From: Sipunculus nudus
Taxonomy: Eukaryota; Annelida; Sipuncula; Golfingiida; Sipunculidae
Reading direction: 5' to 3'
Assembly: GCA_026874595.1 (NCBI GenBank)
Contig: CM049308.1
Span: forward strand, 94,479,624-94,543,623
Length of the DNA stretch: 64,000 bases
The notes beneath the pieces are model-generated. The model did no database searches and was not told the DNA's origin. It saw nothing but the letters and a program-made list of their open reading frames with translations. Below, one piece after another: positions 1 through 13,323 of this stretch. A program made the position numbers and the translations under genes. Within the stretch, counting starts at the first letter, position 1. Each line of letters starts with the position of its first letter.

Positions 1-329
1 TCTTTGAAGATCAAATACATTCTTAACAGACAACAGCCTTGTTATCACTTACCAGTTACTGTATTTCACAAAACAGAGACATACAAGATTTGCCCCAACT
101 TCTTAAGAAACTTTATAAAAATTTACAATCAAAATAAAATATTTAAAACTAGGCCATCCAGTAACTGTTATTTTAACTGGAAGGCAATGTTAATTGAGGG
201 CATTCGCTGAGGGGGGGGGGGGGGGGCAGGACATTACTGCCTGTTTCCTACCACTTCTTTAAATGACATCATAAACTAATCAGATTAATTTATGCTCATC
301 ATTCAAGAGGGAGAGCAGTCACTTAAGTG

Positions 330-515
330 AGGGATCATACTTGGTCAATCAAACAGACACAGAACTGAGGGATCTAAAATAAAATGGTCTTCAAACAGAC
401 ACAGAACTGAGGGATCTAACATGGTCAATCAAACAGACACGGAACTGAGGGATCTAACTTAGTCAATCAGACACAGAACTGGGGGATCTAACATGGTCAA
501 TCAAACAGACACAGA
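330..515. repeat. Short tandem repeat, about 38 bp x 4-5
   Basis: Irregular copies carrying CAATCAAACAGACACAGAAC and GAGGGATCTAA. Noncoding. Confidence 0.75.
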
Positions 516-1014
516 TGTCTTATGTAATTTATTTCTTGTAACAGAATTATGAGATTTATTCTCCCTTAAAATGTTGTTATACTGTTCCTAATAAACTTAT
601 TTGAAAAATGTGAATCTTGACATAATAACTGCAAATAACCAGTTATATTTCTTTCTACATGCACTATATTGTTTATCATAAATGTACTGTGGTTGTATAC
701 TATCTGTACCAGGCAGACTGCTTTCAGGAATATTCATGTGCAAACCAGAACACTGACAAAAATGCTTGTTTCGCATTAACCACATCAACAATAAGAACGT
801 TACAATAACCCTCATCTGTCCAGCTTATATTTTTTTCTGACTGTCTTAAATTATCAGATATTATTTAATAGTTAAACTTAAAATCTTTGTGTGTTTAATT
901 TAAGAACTAGATAAACTTTCAACAGACATTTTGAAGAATACTTGTCAAACATAACCTATTTACAAATAAATTGTTAAGGACATGCATCTCTTAAATTATT
1001 CTGTGTTTAAAGTG
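516..1014. other. Unique AT-rich sequence
   Basis: No exon-like or repeated structure seen. The preceding G-run at about 211-226 is a plain homopolymer. Confidence 0.6.
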
Positions 1015-1410
1015 TTTAGAGTGGGCCAACCTACTGATCAAGCCTAAGGTTTTAGAGTGGACCAACCCACTGATTTATCCTAAGTGTTAAGAGTGGGCCA
1101 ACCCACTGAGCAATCCAAAGTTTTCAGAGTGGGCCTACCCACTGAGCAATCCTATGAGACCTGAGTGGGTCAACCAACTGAGCAATCCAACGTGACCTGA
1201 GTGGGCCAACCCACTGATTAATCCTAAGAGTTCAGAGTGGGCCAACCTACTGATCAATCCTACATGACCTGAGTGGGTCAACCCACTGACCAATCCTACA
1301 TGATCTGAGTGGGTCAACCCACTGAGTAATCCTACCTGACCTGAGTGGGTCAACCCACTGGAAAAGTCCTTAGTGATCAGAGTCGGCCAATCTACTACTG
1401 GTCAATCCTT
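1015..1410. repeat. About 30-bp tandem array with an inverted repeat in each unit
   Basis: About a dozen copies carrying GAGTGGGCCAACCCACTGA. Each copy contains GTGGG-NCAA-CCCAC, an inverted repeat able to form a small hairpin on either strand. Confidence 0.85.
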
Positions 1411-2470
1411 GCTGTGATATGTCCAAGGAGAGAAATTAAACCTGAAACACAACTTTACAGGTTTAGTACACTGTTTGGATATTAAAGTTTTACCAAATAT
1501 CCAATGTCACTGTCTGTCCTTATCATGTTAATGCCATGTAAATATAATATGTAAGGCAACTACACACAGAAGAGAGCAAAACTTTTATTAAAAAAACGGA
1601 ACCATCCTATTTAATCAGGATTAAAAATATGTAACCCCCCCCCCCCCCACCACCAGATTTCACTAAAAATCTGCATGTAAATGTGCAGAATATGTTTATA
1701 AGCACTGATAGGAGCAATCTCCTGACATGACGAGTTTAATTAGTAAAAAACAGTTTAAATGATAGTAAGATGCCTTTGAGGCTATCCACCCAGGTACAGA
1801 GGACCTCCAATTTTCTTTATAATACACAATGTAATATTTTTATTATGAAGCATCTATAAATACTGAATGTACAGTTATATTCTGGTAATAGTCCCTGAAA
1901 TTAGATGCATATTCTACAACATCATTTTAATCAAACTGAAGTAAATTCAGATTTACAACACGTTATCTTATTGCACTGTATAACCTATGTATAAATTAAT
2001 ATTAAACATGTTCAAAAAGGTAACAAAATGTGAAAGGTTGATTAATATTGCAGTTGCTTTAATCATCTCTACAAATTTAATCCTGTTGTTATGACTGGAT
2101 AAAATGTGGATCATGGATCATGTGGATCACTGATCCAGTGGATCACATGCTGCCCAAATTGGAATGTAAAGAACTCTCTACAATCACATCAGATCTGTCT
2201 AACAATATCCAAAAAGCTGAGCAAACAACAAAAATTCATAAGCAAAAAAGTAACCACTGAGTGTGCAAATACAACAATGCCCCTTAAACAATGATCTCCT
2301 GCTGTACACAAACTTCCCCAGCAGAATGAGATTATATTAATGGACAGCGACAAAATGGATAAAAATATGACTCTTAATTTAATTTTTAATGCTGATTTCT
2401 GCCCCTGTGGTGATCAGGTGCGCATGTATCAAACTCGGGTGGCAGTTATACACAGAATCTCAATCAACGT
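1411..2470. other. Unique AT-rich sequence
   Basis: A C-run sits near 1,627-1,640 and a small GGATCA cluster near 2,106-2,145. I see no supportable exon apart from the weak candidate just above it (2,471-2,508). Confidence 0.5.
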
Positions 2471-2508
2471 TCATCGCTCTTCCTCACAGCTTGTGTGATG
2501 CTGGTGCA
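2471..2508 (-). CDS. Possible terminal exon of the multi-C2 gene
   Basis: A possible acceptor (TTCAAATCAG) is followed by 38 nt that complete exon 20's codon (G+TG, Val) and read HQHHTSCEEER then TGA. The phase fits, but the pyrimidine tract is poor, the segment is short, and it would need a 5.9-kb intron full of arrays. Other terminal exons, in or outside the window, are possible. Confidence 0.22.
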
Positions 2509-2569
2509 CTGATTTGAACATGTTAGTTTCAAACTGGTCTTGTCAAAATTATCACATTTATAAATGTGC

Positions 2570-4020
2570 AGACTATTACAGTCTGGCATGTCAGTTATTG
2601 GTATAGAAACAGTCTGCCATGTCAATTACAGTTACAGTCAGGCATGTCAGTTATTGGTATAGTAACAGTCTGCCATATGAATTACAGTTACAGTCTGGCA
2701 TGTCAGTTATTGGTATAGTTACAGTTTGCCATAACAATAACAGTTATAGTCTGGCATGTCAGTTATTGGTATAGTAACAGTCTGTCATATCAATTACAGT
2801 AACAGTCTGGCATGTCAGTTATTGGTATAGTTACAGTCTGCCATATCAATTACAGTTACAGTCTGGCATGTCAGTTATTAGTATAGAAACAGTCTGCCAT
2901 ATCAATTACAGTTACAGTCTGGCATGTCAGTTATTGGTATAGTTACAGTCTGCCATATCAATCACAGTAACAGTCTGGCATGTCAGTTATTGGTATAGTA
3001 ACAGTCTGCAATATCAATTACAGTTACAGTCTGGCATACAGTTATTGGTATAGTAACAGTCTGCCATATCAATTACAGTTACAGTCTGGCATGTCAGTTA
3101 TTGATATAGAAACAGTCTGCCATATGAATTACAGTTACAGTCTGGCATGTCAGTTATTGGTATAGTTACAGTCTGCCATATCAATTACAGTTACAGAGTG
3201 GCATGTCAGTTATTGGTATAGTTACAGTCTGCCATATGAATTACAGTTACAGTCTGGCATGTCAGTTATTGGTATAGTTACAGTCTGGCATGTCAGTTAT
3301 TGGTATAGTAACAGTCTGCCATATCAATTACAGTTACAGTCTGGCATGTCAGTTACCAGTATATATACAGTCTGGTATGTCAGTTACCGGTATATTTACA
3401 GTCTGGCATGTCAGTTACCGGTATATTTACAGTCTGGCATGTCAGTTATTGTTATAGTAAGTCTGCCATATCAATTACAGTTACAGTCTGGCATGTCAGT
3501 TACCAGTATATTTACAGTCTGGCATGTCAGTTATTGGTATAGTTACAGTCTGCCATATCAATCACAGTAACAGTCTGGCATGTCAGTTATTGGTATAGTT
3601 ACAGTCTGGCATGTCGGTTATTGGTATAGTTACAGTCTGGCATGTCAGTTATTGGTATAGTAACAGTCTGCCATATCAATTACAGTTACAGTCTGGCATG
3701 TCAGTTACCGGTATATTGACAGTCTGGTATGTCAGTTATTGGTATAGTTACAGTCTGGCATGTCAGTTATTGGTATAGTAACAGTCTGCAATATCAATTA
3801 CAGTTACAGTCTGGCATGTCAGTTACCGGTATATTTACAGTCTGGTATGTCAGTTATTGGTATAGTTACAGTCTGGCATGTCAGTTATTGGTATAGTTAC
3901 AGTCTGCCATATTAATTACAGTTACAGTCTGGCATGTCAGTTATTGATATAGTTACAGTCTGGCATGTCAGTTATTGGTATAGTAACAGTCTGCCATATC
4001 AATTACAGTTACAGTCTGGC
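2570..4020. repeat. Tandem array, 28-bp half-units forming about 56-bp units
   Basis: Two alternating half-units: CTGGCATGTCAGTTATTGGT and CTGCCATATCAATTACAGTT, each followed by a short ATAG/TACAGT segment. A variant with TTACCGGTATATTTACAG is interspersed. Related half-units show an older duplication followed by higher-order amplification. Confidence 0.9.
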
Positions 4021-4206
4021 ACGTCCATTAAAGATAGTCTGGCACGTCCATTGAAGATAGTCTGGCACGTCCATTGAAGATAGTCTGGCACGTCCATTAA
4101 AGATAGTCTAGCATGTCCATTGAAGAAACAGTCTGACATGTCCATTAAAGATACTGGCATGTCCTTTAAAGATAGTCTGCCATGTCCATTAAAGATACAG
4201 TCTAGT
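4013..4206. repeat. 23-bp tandem array, about 8 copies
   Basis: Copies of GTCTGGCACGTCCATTGAAG plus ATA. It starts where the preceding array ends and shares its GTCTGGCA core, so it probably arose from that array. Confidence 0.85.
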
Positions 4207-4245
4207 TGGGTCTCCATTCTGTTACAGAAATATCTTTGTTTTGTG

Positions 4246-4605
4246 CATCAGGTAACCTCACACTAGAAGGCATATAATTGGTTGTTTAGCATCACATGAC
4301 CACCACATAAGGAGAAATGTGATGGGTTGTTGTGTTTCACATGACCCAAACACCTTGGGCTTTTGTTCATCAGGTAACCTCACACTAGAAGGCATATAAT
4401 TGGTTGTTTAGCATCACATGACCACCACATAAGGAGAAATGTGATGGGTTGTTGTGTTTCACATGACCCAAACACCTTGGGCTTTTGATCATCAGGTAAC
4501 CTCACACTAGAAGGCATATAATTGGTTGTTTAGCATCACATGACCACCACATAAGGAGAAATGTGATAGGTTGTTGTGTTTCTCATGACCCAAACACCTG
4601 GAGCA
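4246..4605. repeat. 122-bp direct repeat, three copies
   Basis: Three nearly identical copies; the motif GGTAACCTCACACTAGAAGG begins at 4,251, 4,373 and 4,495, giving an exact 122-bp period. Few differences (for example GATGGG against GATAGG) indicate recent amplification. Confidence 0.93.
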
Positions 4606-5084
4606 AACTGACCACAAACTGAGCAGCAACATTTGTATTAACAGATTCACATTGTTTGTGCATTATCAGTGTCATATAAAAACCTTTATCTATAAAGGTT
4701 CTCCAGGAATTAAAAAAAAATAAACACATACACGCAATGCAAATACAACATTGTCAAGTAGTTAGTCTGTAATTACAAATCTGTACATCTGTTTGCATAA
4801 CTTCATTATCACAGCTGATGAGCACAACCAGTTTTCTTGTGTCCCTAGTATTTTGTCATCCTGATGACCTTGACCCTCATGACCTGATTATGGCTGACAT
4901 TTTGACCTCTATTTCTACCCTGTGGTCAAGAGCTAGCCATTTGGTGACTTCTGTGGCATCTGTGAATGAAAAAACAAAGAAAATTCTTCAACTTGACAAT
5001 AAATGACACAGAAAAAACAAGGATGTAGGTTAGTGACCTGCTTTAACATTAGCCTGTGCTGCAATATTGTTCACTGACACCATG
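4606..5084. other. Unique intergenic or intronic sequence
   Basis: Contains a plus-strand open frame (4,818-5,006) with GACCTTGACCCTCATGACC-type repeat sequence; no supporting splice or family evidence. Confidence 0.5.
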
Positions 5085-7895
5085 ACATACTGTATACTGT
5101 CACAGTGACACCAGGATGTACCGTATACTGTCATACTGACACCATGACATACTGTATACTGTCACAGTGACACAAGGATGTACCTGATACTGTCATACTG
5201 ACACCATGACATACTGTATACTGTCACAGTGACACCAGGATGTACCGTATACTGTCATACTGACACCATGACATACTGTATACTGTCACACTGATACCAG
5301 GACGTACCGTATACTGTCATACTGACACCAGGACATACTGTATACTGTCATACTGACACCAGGACATACTGTATACTGTCATACTGACACCAGGACATAC
5401 TGTATACTGTCATACTGACACCAGGATGTTCTGTATACTGTCATACTGACACCAGGACATACTGTGTAGTGACATCCTGACACCAGGACACACTGTATAC
5501 TTTCATACTGACACCAGGACATACTACATACTGTCCTACTGACACAAGGACATACTGTATACTGTCATACTGACACCAGGATGTACTGTATACTGTCATA
5601 CTGACACCAGGACATACTGTATACTGTCATACTGACACCAGGACATACTGTATCCAATCATACTGACACCAGGACATACTGTGTAGTGTCATACTGACAC
5701 CAGGACATTCTGTATCCAATCATACTGACACCAGGACATACTGTGTAGTGTCATACTGACACCAGGACACACTGTATACTTTCATACTGACACCAGGACA
5801 TACTGTGTAGTGTCATACTGATACCAGGACATACTGTCATACTGACACCAGGACATACTGTATACTGTCATACTGACACCTGGACATACTGTATACTGTC
5901 ATACTGACACCAGGATATACTGTATACTGTCATACTGACACCAGGACATACTGTGTAGTGTCATCCTGACACCAGGACATACTGTATACTTTCATACTGA
6001 CACCAGGACATACTATATACTGTCCTACTGACACAAGGACATACTGTATACTGTCATACTGACACCAGGACGTACTGTATCCTATCATACTGACACCAGG
6101 ACATACTGTATACTGTCATACTGACACCAGGACATACTGTTTACTGTCATACTGACACCAGGACATACTGTATACTGTCATACTGACACCAGGACATTCT
6201 GTATCCAATCATACTGACACCAGGACATACTGTGTAGTGTCATACTGACACCAGGACACACTGTATACTGTCATACTGACACCAGGACATACTGTGTAGT
6301 GTCATACTGACACCAGGACACACTGTATACTTTCATACTGACACCAGGACATACTGTATACTGTCATACTGACACCAGGACATACTGTTTACTGTCATAC
6401 TGACACCAGGACATACTGTATACTGTCATACTGACACCAGGACATACTGTTTACTGTCATACTGACACCAGGACATACTATTTACTGTCATACTGACACC
6501 AGGACATACTGTATACTGTCATACTGACACCAGGACATTCTATATCCAATCATACTGACACCAGGACATACTGTGTAGTGTCATACTGACACCAGGACAC
6601 ACTGTATACTTTCATACTGACACCAGGACATACTGTGTAGTGTCATACTGATACCAGGACATACTGTCATACTGACACCAGGACATACTGTATACTGTCA
6701 TACTGACACCTGGACATACTGTATACTGTCATACTGACACCAGGACATACTGTGTAGTGTCATCCTGACACCAGGACACACTGTATACTTTAATACTGAC
6801 ACCAGGACATACTATATACTGTCCTACTGACACAAGGACATACTGTATACTGTCATACTGACACCAGGACGTACTGTATACTGTCATACTGACACCAGGA
6901 CATACTGTATACTGTCATACTGACACCAGGACATACTGTTTACTGTCATACTGACACCAGGACATACTGTATACTGTCATACTGACACCAGGACATTCTG
7001 TATCCTATCATACTGACACCAGGACATACTGTGTAGTGTCATACTGACACCAGGACATACTGTGTAGTGTCATACTGACACCAGGACACACTGTATACTT
7101 TCATACTGACCCCAGGACATACTGTGTAGTGTCATACTGATACCAGGACATACTGTCATACTGACACCAGGACATACTGTGTAGTGTCATACTGACACCA
7201 GGACACACTGTATACTTTCATACTGACACCAGGACATACTGTGTAGTGTCATACTGACACCAGGACACACTGTATACTTTCATACTGACACCAGGACATA
7301 CTGTATACTGTCATACTGACACCAGGACATTCTGTATCCTATCATACTGACACCAGGACATACTGTGTAGTGTCATACTGACACCAGGACACACTGTATA
7401 CTTTCATACTGACACCAGGACATACTGTATACTGTCATACTGACACCAGGACATTCTGTATCCTATCATACTGACACCAGGACATACTGTGTAGTGTCAT
7501 ACTGACACCAGGACATACTGTGTAGTGTCATACTGATACCAGGACATACTGTCACACTGACACCAGGACATACTGTGTAGTGTCATACTGACACCAGGAC
7601 ACTCTGTATACTTTCATACTGACACCAGGACATACTGTAATATGTCATACTGACACCAGGACATACTGTGTAGTGTCATACTGACACCAGGACACACTGT
7701 ATACTTTCATACTGACACCAGGACATACTGTAATATGTCATACTGACACCAGGACATACTGTGTAGTGTCATACTGACACCAGGACACACTGTATACTTT
7801 CATACTGACACCAGGACATACTGTAATATGTCATACTGACACCAGGACATACTGTGTAGTGTCCTACTGACACCAAGACGTACTGTATACTGTTA
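5085..7895. repeat. 31-bp minisatellite, about 90 copies
   Basis: Unit: CATACTGACACCAGGACATA followed by CTGTATACTGT. Variants include TGTAGTGT and TATCCAAT endings and a short 22-bp unit. Long blocks recur (around 5,690-6,060 and 6,540-6,850), showing higher-order duplication. Lies between exon 20 and any downstream exon. Confidence 0.93.
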
Positions 7896-8410
7896 ATCAC
7901 TTACACACAGCAAAACTGGTACAGTGAAGATCCCCTGTAGAGTTAGTGTAAATTGATAACCTTTTTTCCTTTTCACATCACTGATACGATCATAATACAT
8001 TCACCATGACTTAAAACAGGGATGAGAGAGGCTCTCCATGGAAAATCAGGAAAGAGATAAGCGAATGCAGGTTATGAGGAAAGTATGCATACTAATAATG
8101 TTAGTTGATATGTAAGCATACTGATGGGTCAATGGATGGGTCTCATTGACTGTCAAACAGAGGACATACATACAAAGATTTATGCTATGAGGCCATCAAG
8201 GAACAAGGAACCACAGCAATTTTAACAAATCACAGAAATTTTGTACTTGCACTCAGAAAAAAAAAGAATTCCTTTAATAAAAAAAAAAACTCTTATCCTT
8301 ATCACAATGAAAGTGGCTGTTTGCTGAGATGATTCTAAGTTAATGAAAATTATCTTTCTGAGCAGATAATTTTACATGCTCTCTTAATGAGAACACTGTG
8401 TTTTTCTTAC
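7896..8410. other. Unique intron sequence downstream of exon 20
   Basis: AT-rich with A-runs near 8,260-8,290. Nothing else seen. Confidence 0.6.
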
Positions 8411-8522
8411 CTCCCAGAATAAACTGTAGCTGGAAACCTCTCTGGGCAATACTTTCTCTCCGGGAATGTTTTATTACAAATATGATTGTTGAATCCTGGA
8501 GAACACCTTCACCTCTGTCAAC
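8411..8522 (-). CDS. Exon 20: end of C2-D
   Basis: 112 nt, acceptor GTGTTCCCAG, donor CTGGGAG|GTAAG. Encodes VDRGEGVLQDSTIIFVIKHS, then RRESIAQRGFQLQFILG. Two strands (TIIFVIKH and FQLQFILG) fit the end of a C2 fold. It ends in phase 1 with a strong donor, so at least one further exon lies downstream on the minus strand (below 8,410). Confidence 0.87.
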
Positions 8523-8939
8523 CTGGGAACACAAACACATGCACAAATTTCTAAATAAAATAACAATCAATGACAGTAAACTCTGATGGCGCTTGACGAA
8601 CATTACCAGAATTCCTTGGCTCCTATAAGAGATACTACACATACTTCACAGCATCAGACTCACGTCAGTATGAACCTAACTGTACCTTACTTAATGCTGA
8701 CTTCAGGTAACAAGTCTGGATTTCTGCTCTCAATATACTGGTCAAGGTTATCCAGATGTTATAGGCATTATGAAGTAATAAGTTATAGTCTCTCAGTCTA
8801 TGCTGAATTTCTGCCCTGCCTTGTTTTGCTCTAAGTATTCACTAGCTATAATTGATGTGTTTTATATATCATTCTTGAGTGATTACATTCAGGATCACTT
8901 TTTTTTCCTAAGAGTGTAACTGATTTTGTCCGCACTCAC

Positions 8940-9045
8940 ATCAAAAGCAAGATTTAACGGCAGGTCTCGCTGAGATTCAAGATGACCAGATTTGCGGATA
9001 ACTCTTCCTTTTGATGGCTTTCTGTTCTGTTGTAGTCGAGGCCGG
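8940..9045 (-). CDS. Exon 19: middle of C2-D
   Basis: 106 nt, acceptor TCTTCCAG, donor TTTTGAT|GTGAGTG. Encodes RPRLQQNRKPSKGRVIRKSG then HLESQRDLPLNLAFD. Highly basic (RKPSKGRVIRK), compatible with binding to anionic lipid. Phase 0 at the 3' end. Confidence 0.85.
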
Positions 9046-9750
9046 CTGGAAGAGAATAAAGAACATGCTAATAGTGATATTCTCATGCCATAACACTATA
9101 TGATTTTGATTAAAGGTAATCCTTGACCAATTAACTTACAAATATGTTTGATAAGATCAGTAATACAGTGCTCTCTCTCCTACAGGACATCATCTGATAT
9201 AGTAAGGCGTTTATTTCCACTAAAGCTCTCTTGACAAAGTCCTAATCAAAACAGCCCTGTGTCAAAACTGAAAAGTGTTAATCAAAAGGATATGATCATG
9301 GTATAAAAATGGTGCTGTCTATGCTGAACAAATAAAAATATACACATTAAGTAGGATAATCAAATTAAAAGTTAACTTCATATTATGTCACCCCATGCAT
9401 CACACATTTTTATGTACAAAGTTCAGAACAATAAGATAAGCAATTAACAAAGTATCAATTAAGAAATTTTACTACTTTCCTCATGTCTGTATTGAGTTTT
9501 GTATGTTATGTATTCATTATCAAACCCAAAGACAAAGGTTATCACAATTACCTATGTAATACACATTACATAAATATACCTGACTTAATAAAAATACACA
9601 TTAAATAAAAATACCTGACTAAATAAAAATACACATTACATTACATACTTGACTAAATAAAAATACACAATACATAATATACTTGACGAAACAAAAATCT
9701 CCTCATCTGAAAAGTGAACATGACTGTAGAGTACATAAAGTAAAGCTCAC
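9046..9750. other. Intron between exons 18 and 19
   Basis: AT-rich. A small degenerate repeat of AATAAAAATACACATTA and CCTGACTAAAT occurs at about 9,575-9,690 (roughly 35-bp period). Otherwise unremarkable. Confidence 0.6.
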
Positions 9751-9859
9751 TTGTCCAGTCTGATTTTACAATATATTTTTCCTTCACCACCAGTCAGGCC
9801 TCGGACAGACAGGACCTGACCTTTGACCTGGAAGTACTTGGTTCCTACTTGCTGCCCAC
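9751..9859 (-). CDS. Exon 18: start of atypical C2-D
   Basis: 109 nt, acceptor CCTTTCCAG, donor GGACAA|GTGAGC. Encodes GQQVGTKYFQVKGQVLSVRG then LTGGEGKIYCKIRLD. The strand VKGQVLSVRGL followed by KIYCKIRLD resembles the first C2 strands, but the loop-1 aspartates are replaced by TGGEG, so Ca2+ binding is unlikely. Confidence 0.85.
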
Positions 9860-11506
9860 CTGGAAAGGATGGATATTAAGAATCAAGGTACCAGTTTAAA
9901 ATGACACATCTGTACAATAACGTATTCCCTGCTATATTTTATCTTTACCAGCAGAAAGTCAATGTTACGGGCTATATTCTATATAGTCAAAGGATATAAC
10001 AGTTGATAATTATGATAACCAAATAAACTGAGGATAATAAATATAACTGTGACTGTCTGAGCTGCACAAGTCAATGAAAATTACACTACATTTGTATATA
10101 TTTAGTAACAACAAAGAAGGATCCATGGGTCATTTTTCTCAGCTCCTGATGAGCACAACCTGTAATTGTAACACTGTTTAATACTGACCGGAAGAATTAT
10201 ATAGTATATTTAAATTATTTTTTAAACAAAAAGCTGACAATGACATCTGAAGCACTGTTTGTCAAATGGTACCTTTCTTCCCAGCTGCCACTGATTTTAT
10301 CAGAGTAAATTTAAAATCTTTAGATGAATTTCATTAATCACAAGTGTGACCACAATAGTTCTGATGAACAAATCAAGATTTTTTTGTTTACACTTTGATT
10401 CCATGGACATTTATTATTTTAAAGTTAAAAATGTTTCATCACAGGTATGAGCTGTTGGTTTTAAGATTTAACTTATCTAAATATAAAGAAATTCTGCTTG
10501 TATATACAATTTTGCTCAACTTATACAACTATAAAAGGTGCTCATCCATCTACCGTTTGAAAAAGATTTATGTGATTTCTGGCTTTCTCTGTGTATTTAT
10601 TAATGATCTAAGGGTAATTTTGCTTGCTTTTGAAAAGTTCTTATTACACCTTTGTGAAGGATGTATGAACTTGTCTATCAACAACATGTTTGTAAACACA
10701 GCAATGTTGACAAACGGGAACAAAATGCAACCTAAAGTGGTAGTTTGCATATATGCGGAGGTAGAAAGGTCACTTGTTGCAAAATTGCCTTTTGCAAAGC
10801 TCTGGCTTATCTGACTTGCTGCCAGATGCCCTTGTTGACTTTGTTTTGATTATTTTGGCAGGCCCACACATAAAATAAACATGTTGATATACACAAAACA
10901 AACATCCTGTATGCATTGATATCTACTTTTTCTGGCCTATTTTGATAAAAGCTCCAAGAGATTACCTTTAGTTTATAAAGGTCAGTTAGGTGATAGGGCC
11001 CCTTTAATACATACAAGGAATTCAACTTTTATGCCATTTAAATAAAGTGTTACACAGATTTTACTCAAAATGGACTTATTGTTGTGATACTGGGTAACTT
11101 TCACAGACATTTAAACTTCAAACGTTGCATGATAACAATATGTTTGAATGAGGCATATAATTTTTGTTTTAATACTGCTACTAAAATATACATTCAGTAG
11201 CTTAGTGCACCAAAATTCTGGTTTTCAAGCTACTCAAATCGCATTTTCATCCTGGCTCACTTGCAATTTTTCCAGGATTTCCCACAAAAAATCTTTATGT
11301 CACATTAGTACTAGCTATATAAGGGGGGGTTTATTAAGTCTGATTATTTGTTATACAATTAAGTGTGCCCATGTTCATCCCTGTGGACTGTACAGCCAGC
11401 TCTTCTGAAACCAGCATTTCATCATTCCAGACTTTTCTGTACTCGTTACAAGGCACATTTGATATTGCTGATCATTAGGAGGTAAAATAAAGAATAAGTG
11501 ACTCAC
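9860..11506. other. Intron between exons 17 and 18
   Basis: No exon-like structure. A chance 139-codon plus-strand frame (10,395-10,814) overlaps AT-rich sequence. The segment ending near 11,020 with GATAGGGCCCCTTTAATAC looks like the edge of a dispersed repeat, but I see no second copy in the window. Confidence 0.5.
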
Positions 11507-11541
11507 CTGTCCGGAAAAGGGAACTTGTCAAGGAGCTGACA
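11507..11541 (-). CDS. Exon 17: 35-nt exon in the Ser-rich linker
   Basis: Acceptor TTTATTACAG, donor CGGACAG|GTGAGTC. Encodes VSSLTSSLFRT. It was found because exon 16 ends in phase 2 and exon 18 needs phase 1; this exon supplies exactly that and continues the serine-rich style (SALES-VSSLTSSLFRT-GGQQ). Confidence 0.83.
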
Positions 11542-11814
11542 CTGTAATAAACATCACTGTATCATTAACAAAGAATATCTACATGGAAGTATATACCATT
11601 ATGCCATATCATAATATTCTGGTTAACAGGGACCAAAAATATGTCACAGTAACCAAGGTCTAACTCAAAAGAAATCTGCAACATTCATTACTTAACTTAG
11701 TTAAATATGTTATGGTGAGTTGTCACTGTAGGCTAAATTAAACACATCTATAGGTAATACCAGATCTTATTTCAGAATAAATTACATGGAGCTGATGCTG
11801 ACAAAAGTCAACGA

Positions 11815-12985
11815 GCAGCAGCAAAGGCCAGAGTGGATAATTACCACTGAGGGCCATGTACAGATAGATCACAGAACCAGAATGGATAATTACCATGGCA
11901 GGCCACATACAGATAGATCACAGAACCAGAATGGATAATTACAATGGAAAGCCACATACAGATAGATCACAGAACCAGAATGGATAATTACAATGGAAAG
12001 CCAAATACAGATAGACCACAGGGCCAAAGTGGGTAATTAACATGGAAAGCCACATACAGATAGATCACAGAACCAGAATGGATAATTACCATGGAAAGCC
12101 ACATACAGATAGATCACAGAACCAGAATGGATAATTACCATGGAAAGCCACATACAGATAGATCACAGAACCAGAATGGATAATTACCATGGAAAGCCAC
12201 ATACATATAGATCACAGAACCAGAATGGATAATTACCATGGAAAGCCACATACAGATAGATCACAGAGCCATAGTGGATAATTACCATGGAAAGCCACAT
12301 ACAGATAGATCACAGAACCAGAATGGATAATTACCATGGAAAGCCTCATACAGATAGATCACAGAGCCATAGTGGATAATTACCATGTTAGGCCACATAC
12401 AGATAGATCACAGAGCCAGGGTGGATAATTACCATGGAAAGCCAAGTATAAATAGATCACAGAGCCATAGTGGATAATTACCATGGAAAGCAATGTACAG
12501 ATAGATCACAGAACCAGAGTGGATAATTACCATGGCAGGCCATGTACAGATTGATCACAGAGCCAGAGTGAATAACTACATGGAAAGCCACGTACAGATA
12601 GATCACTGAGCCAGAGTGGATAATTACCATGGAGAGCTGCGTAGACATAGATCACAGAGCCAGAGTGGATGAATACCATGGAAATCCATGTACAGATAGA
12701 TCACAGAGCCAGAGTGGATAATAACCATGGCAGGCCATGTACAGATTGATCACAGAGCCAGGGTGGATAATTACCATTAAAAGCCACATACAGATAGACC
12801 GCAGGGCCAAAGTGGATAATTACCATGGCAGTCAACATATAGATAGATCACAGAGCCAGGGTTGATAAATACCATGGCAGGCCACGTACAGATAGATCAC
12901 AGAGCCAGAGTGGATAATTACCATGGAAAGCAATGTACGGATAGATCACAGAGCCAGAGTGTTTAATTACCATTAATTACCATCA
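11815..12985. repeat. 49-bp minisatellite, about 23 copies
   Basis: Unit contains CCAGAATGGATAATTACCAT, GGAAAGCCACATACAGATAG and ATCACAGAA. Copies near 12,000-12,500 are more alike than the outer ones. It lies in the intron between exons 16 and 17, ending about 130 bp from the exon 16 donor, with no visible relation to exon sequence. Confidence 0.92.
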
Positions 12986-13117
12986 CCCTCAGGCAAGCTC
13001 ATTAACATTCATCCTTATGGGAGAATATTCTAAACAAAGATGGCTGCCACAGCTCTATGTGTACAAGAGGTTACATGAAGCTGCCATTTGCTTGGAACCA
13101 AACCGCTGACAACTTAC

Positions 13118-13323
13118 GATTCTAGTGCTGATGAAAGTGAGGATCTTGAGACGGTAGAGCGGACAAATGCATTTTTATTTGATGATCTAAGGCTAGCCAC
13201 AGATGATGATCTACGATGGCGTAGACCTCCGTGCCGCTCAAGCATGCCGGGATTCACATCACTGGCTGACCTCTCAGGGGCTGAGGTGGAATGTTTGTCA
13301 TCTCTCCTCGCCTTACCATTTAT
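13118..13323 (-). CDS. Exon 16: Ser/Arg-rich linker with basophilic kinase-type sites
   Basis: 206 nt, donor GAATC|GTAAGTTG. Acceptor taken as TTTACTGAAG; a second AG 12 nt downstream (AATGGTAAG) is also in phase. Encodes a serine- and arginine-rich stretch including GLRHRRSSSVASLRSSNKN and VRSTVSRSSLSSALES. RHRRSSS and VSRSSL resemble sites of basophilic kinases (inference only). Probably disordered, linking C2-C to C2-D. Confidence 0.85.

Noticed and set aside
4818-5006. 62-codon plus-strand frame as an exon (MADILTSISTLWSR...)
   Set aside because: It contains GACCTTGACCCTCATGACC-type repeat sequence and has no matching exon on the plus strand; a chance frame is more likely.
10395-10814. 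139-codon plus-strand frame as a gene
   Set aside because: AT-rich hydrophobic sequence without a recognisable family, start context or splice partners, on the strand opposite to the host gene and inside its intron.
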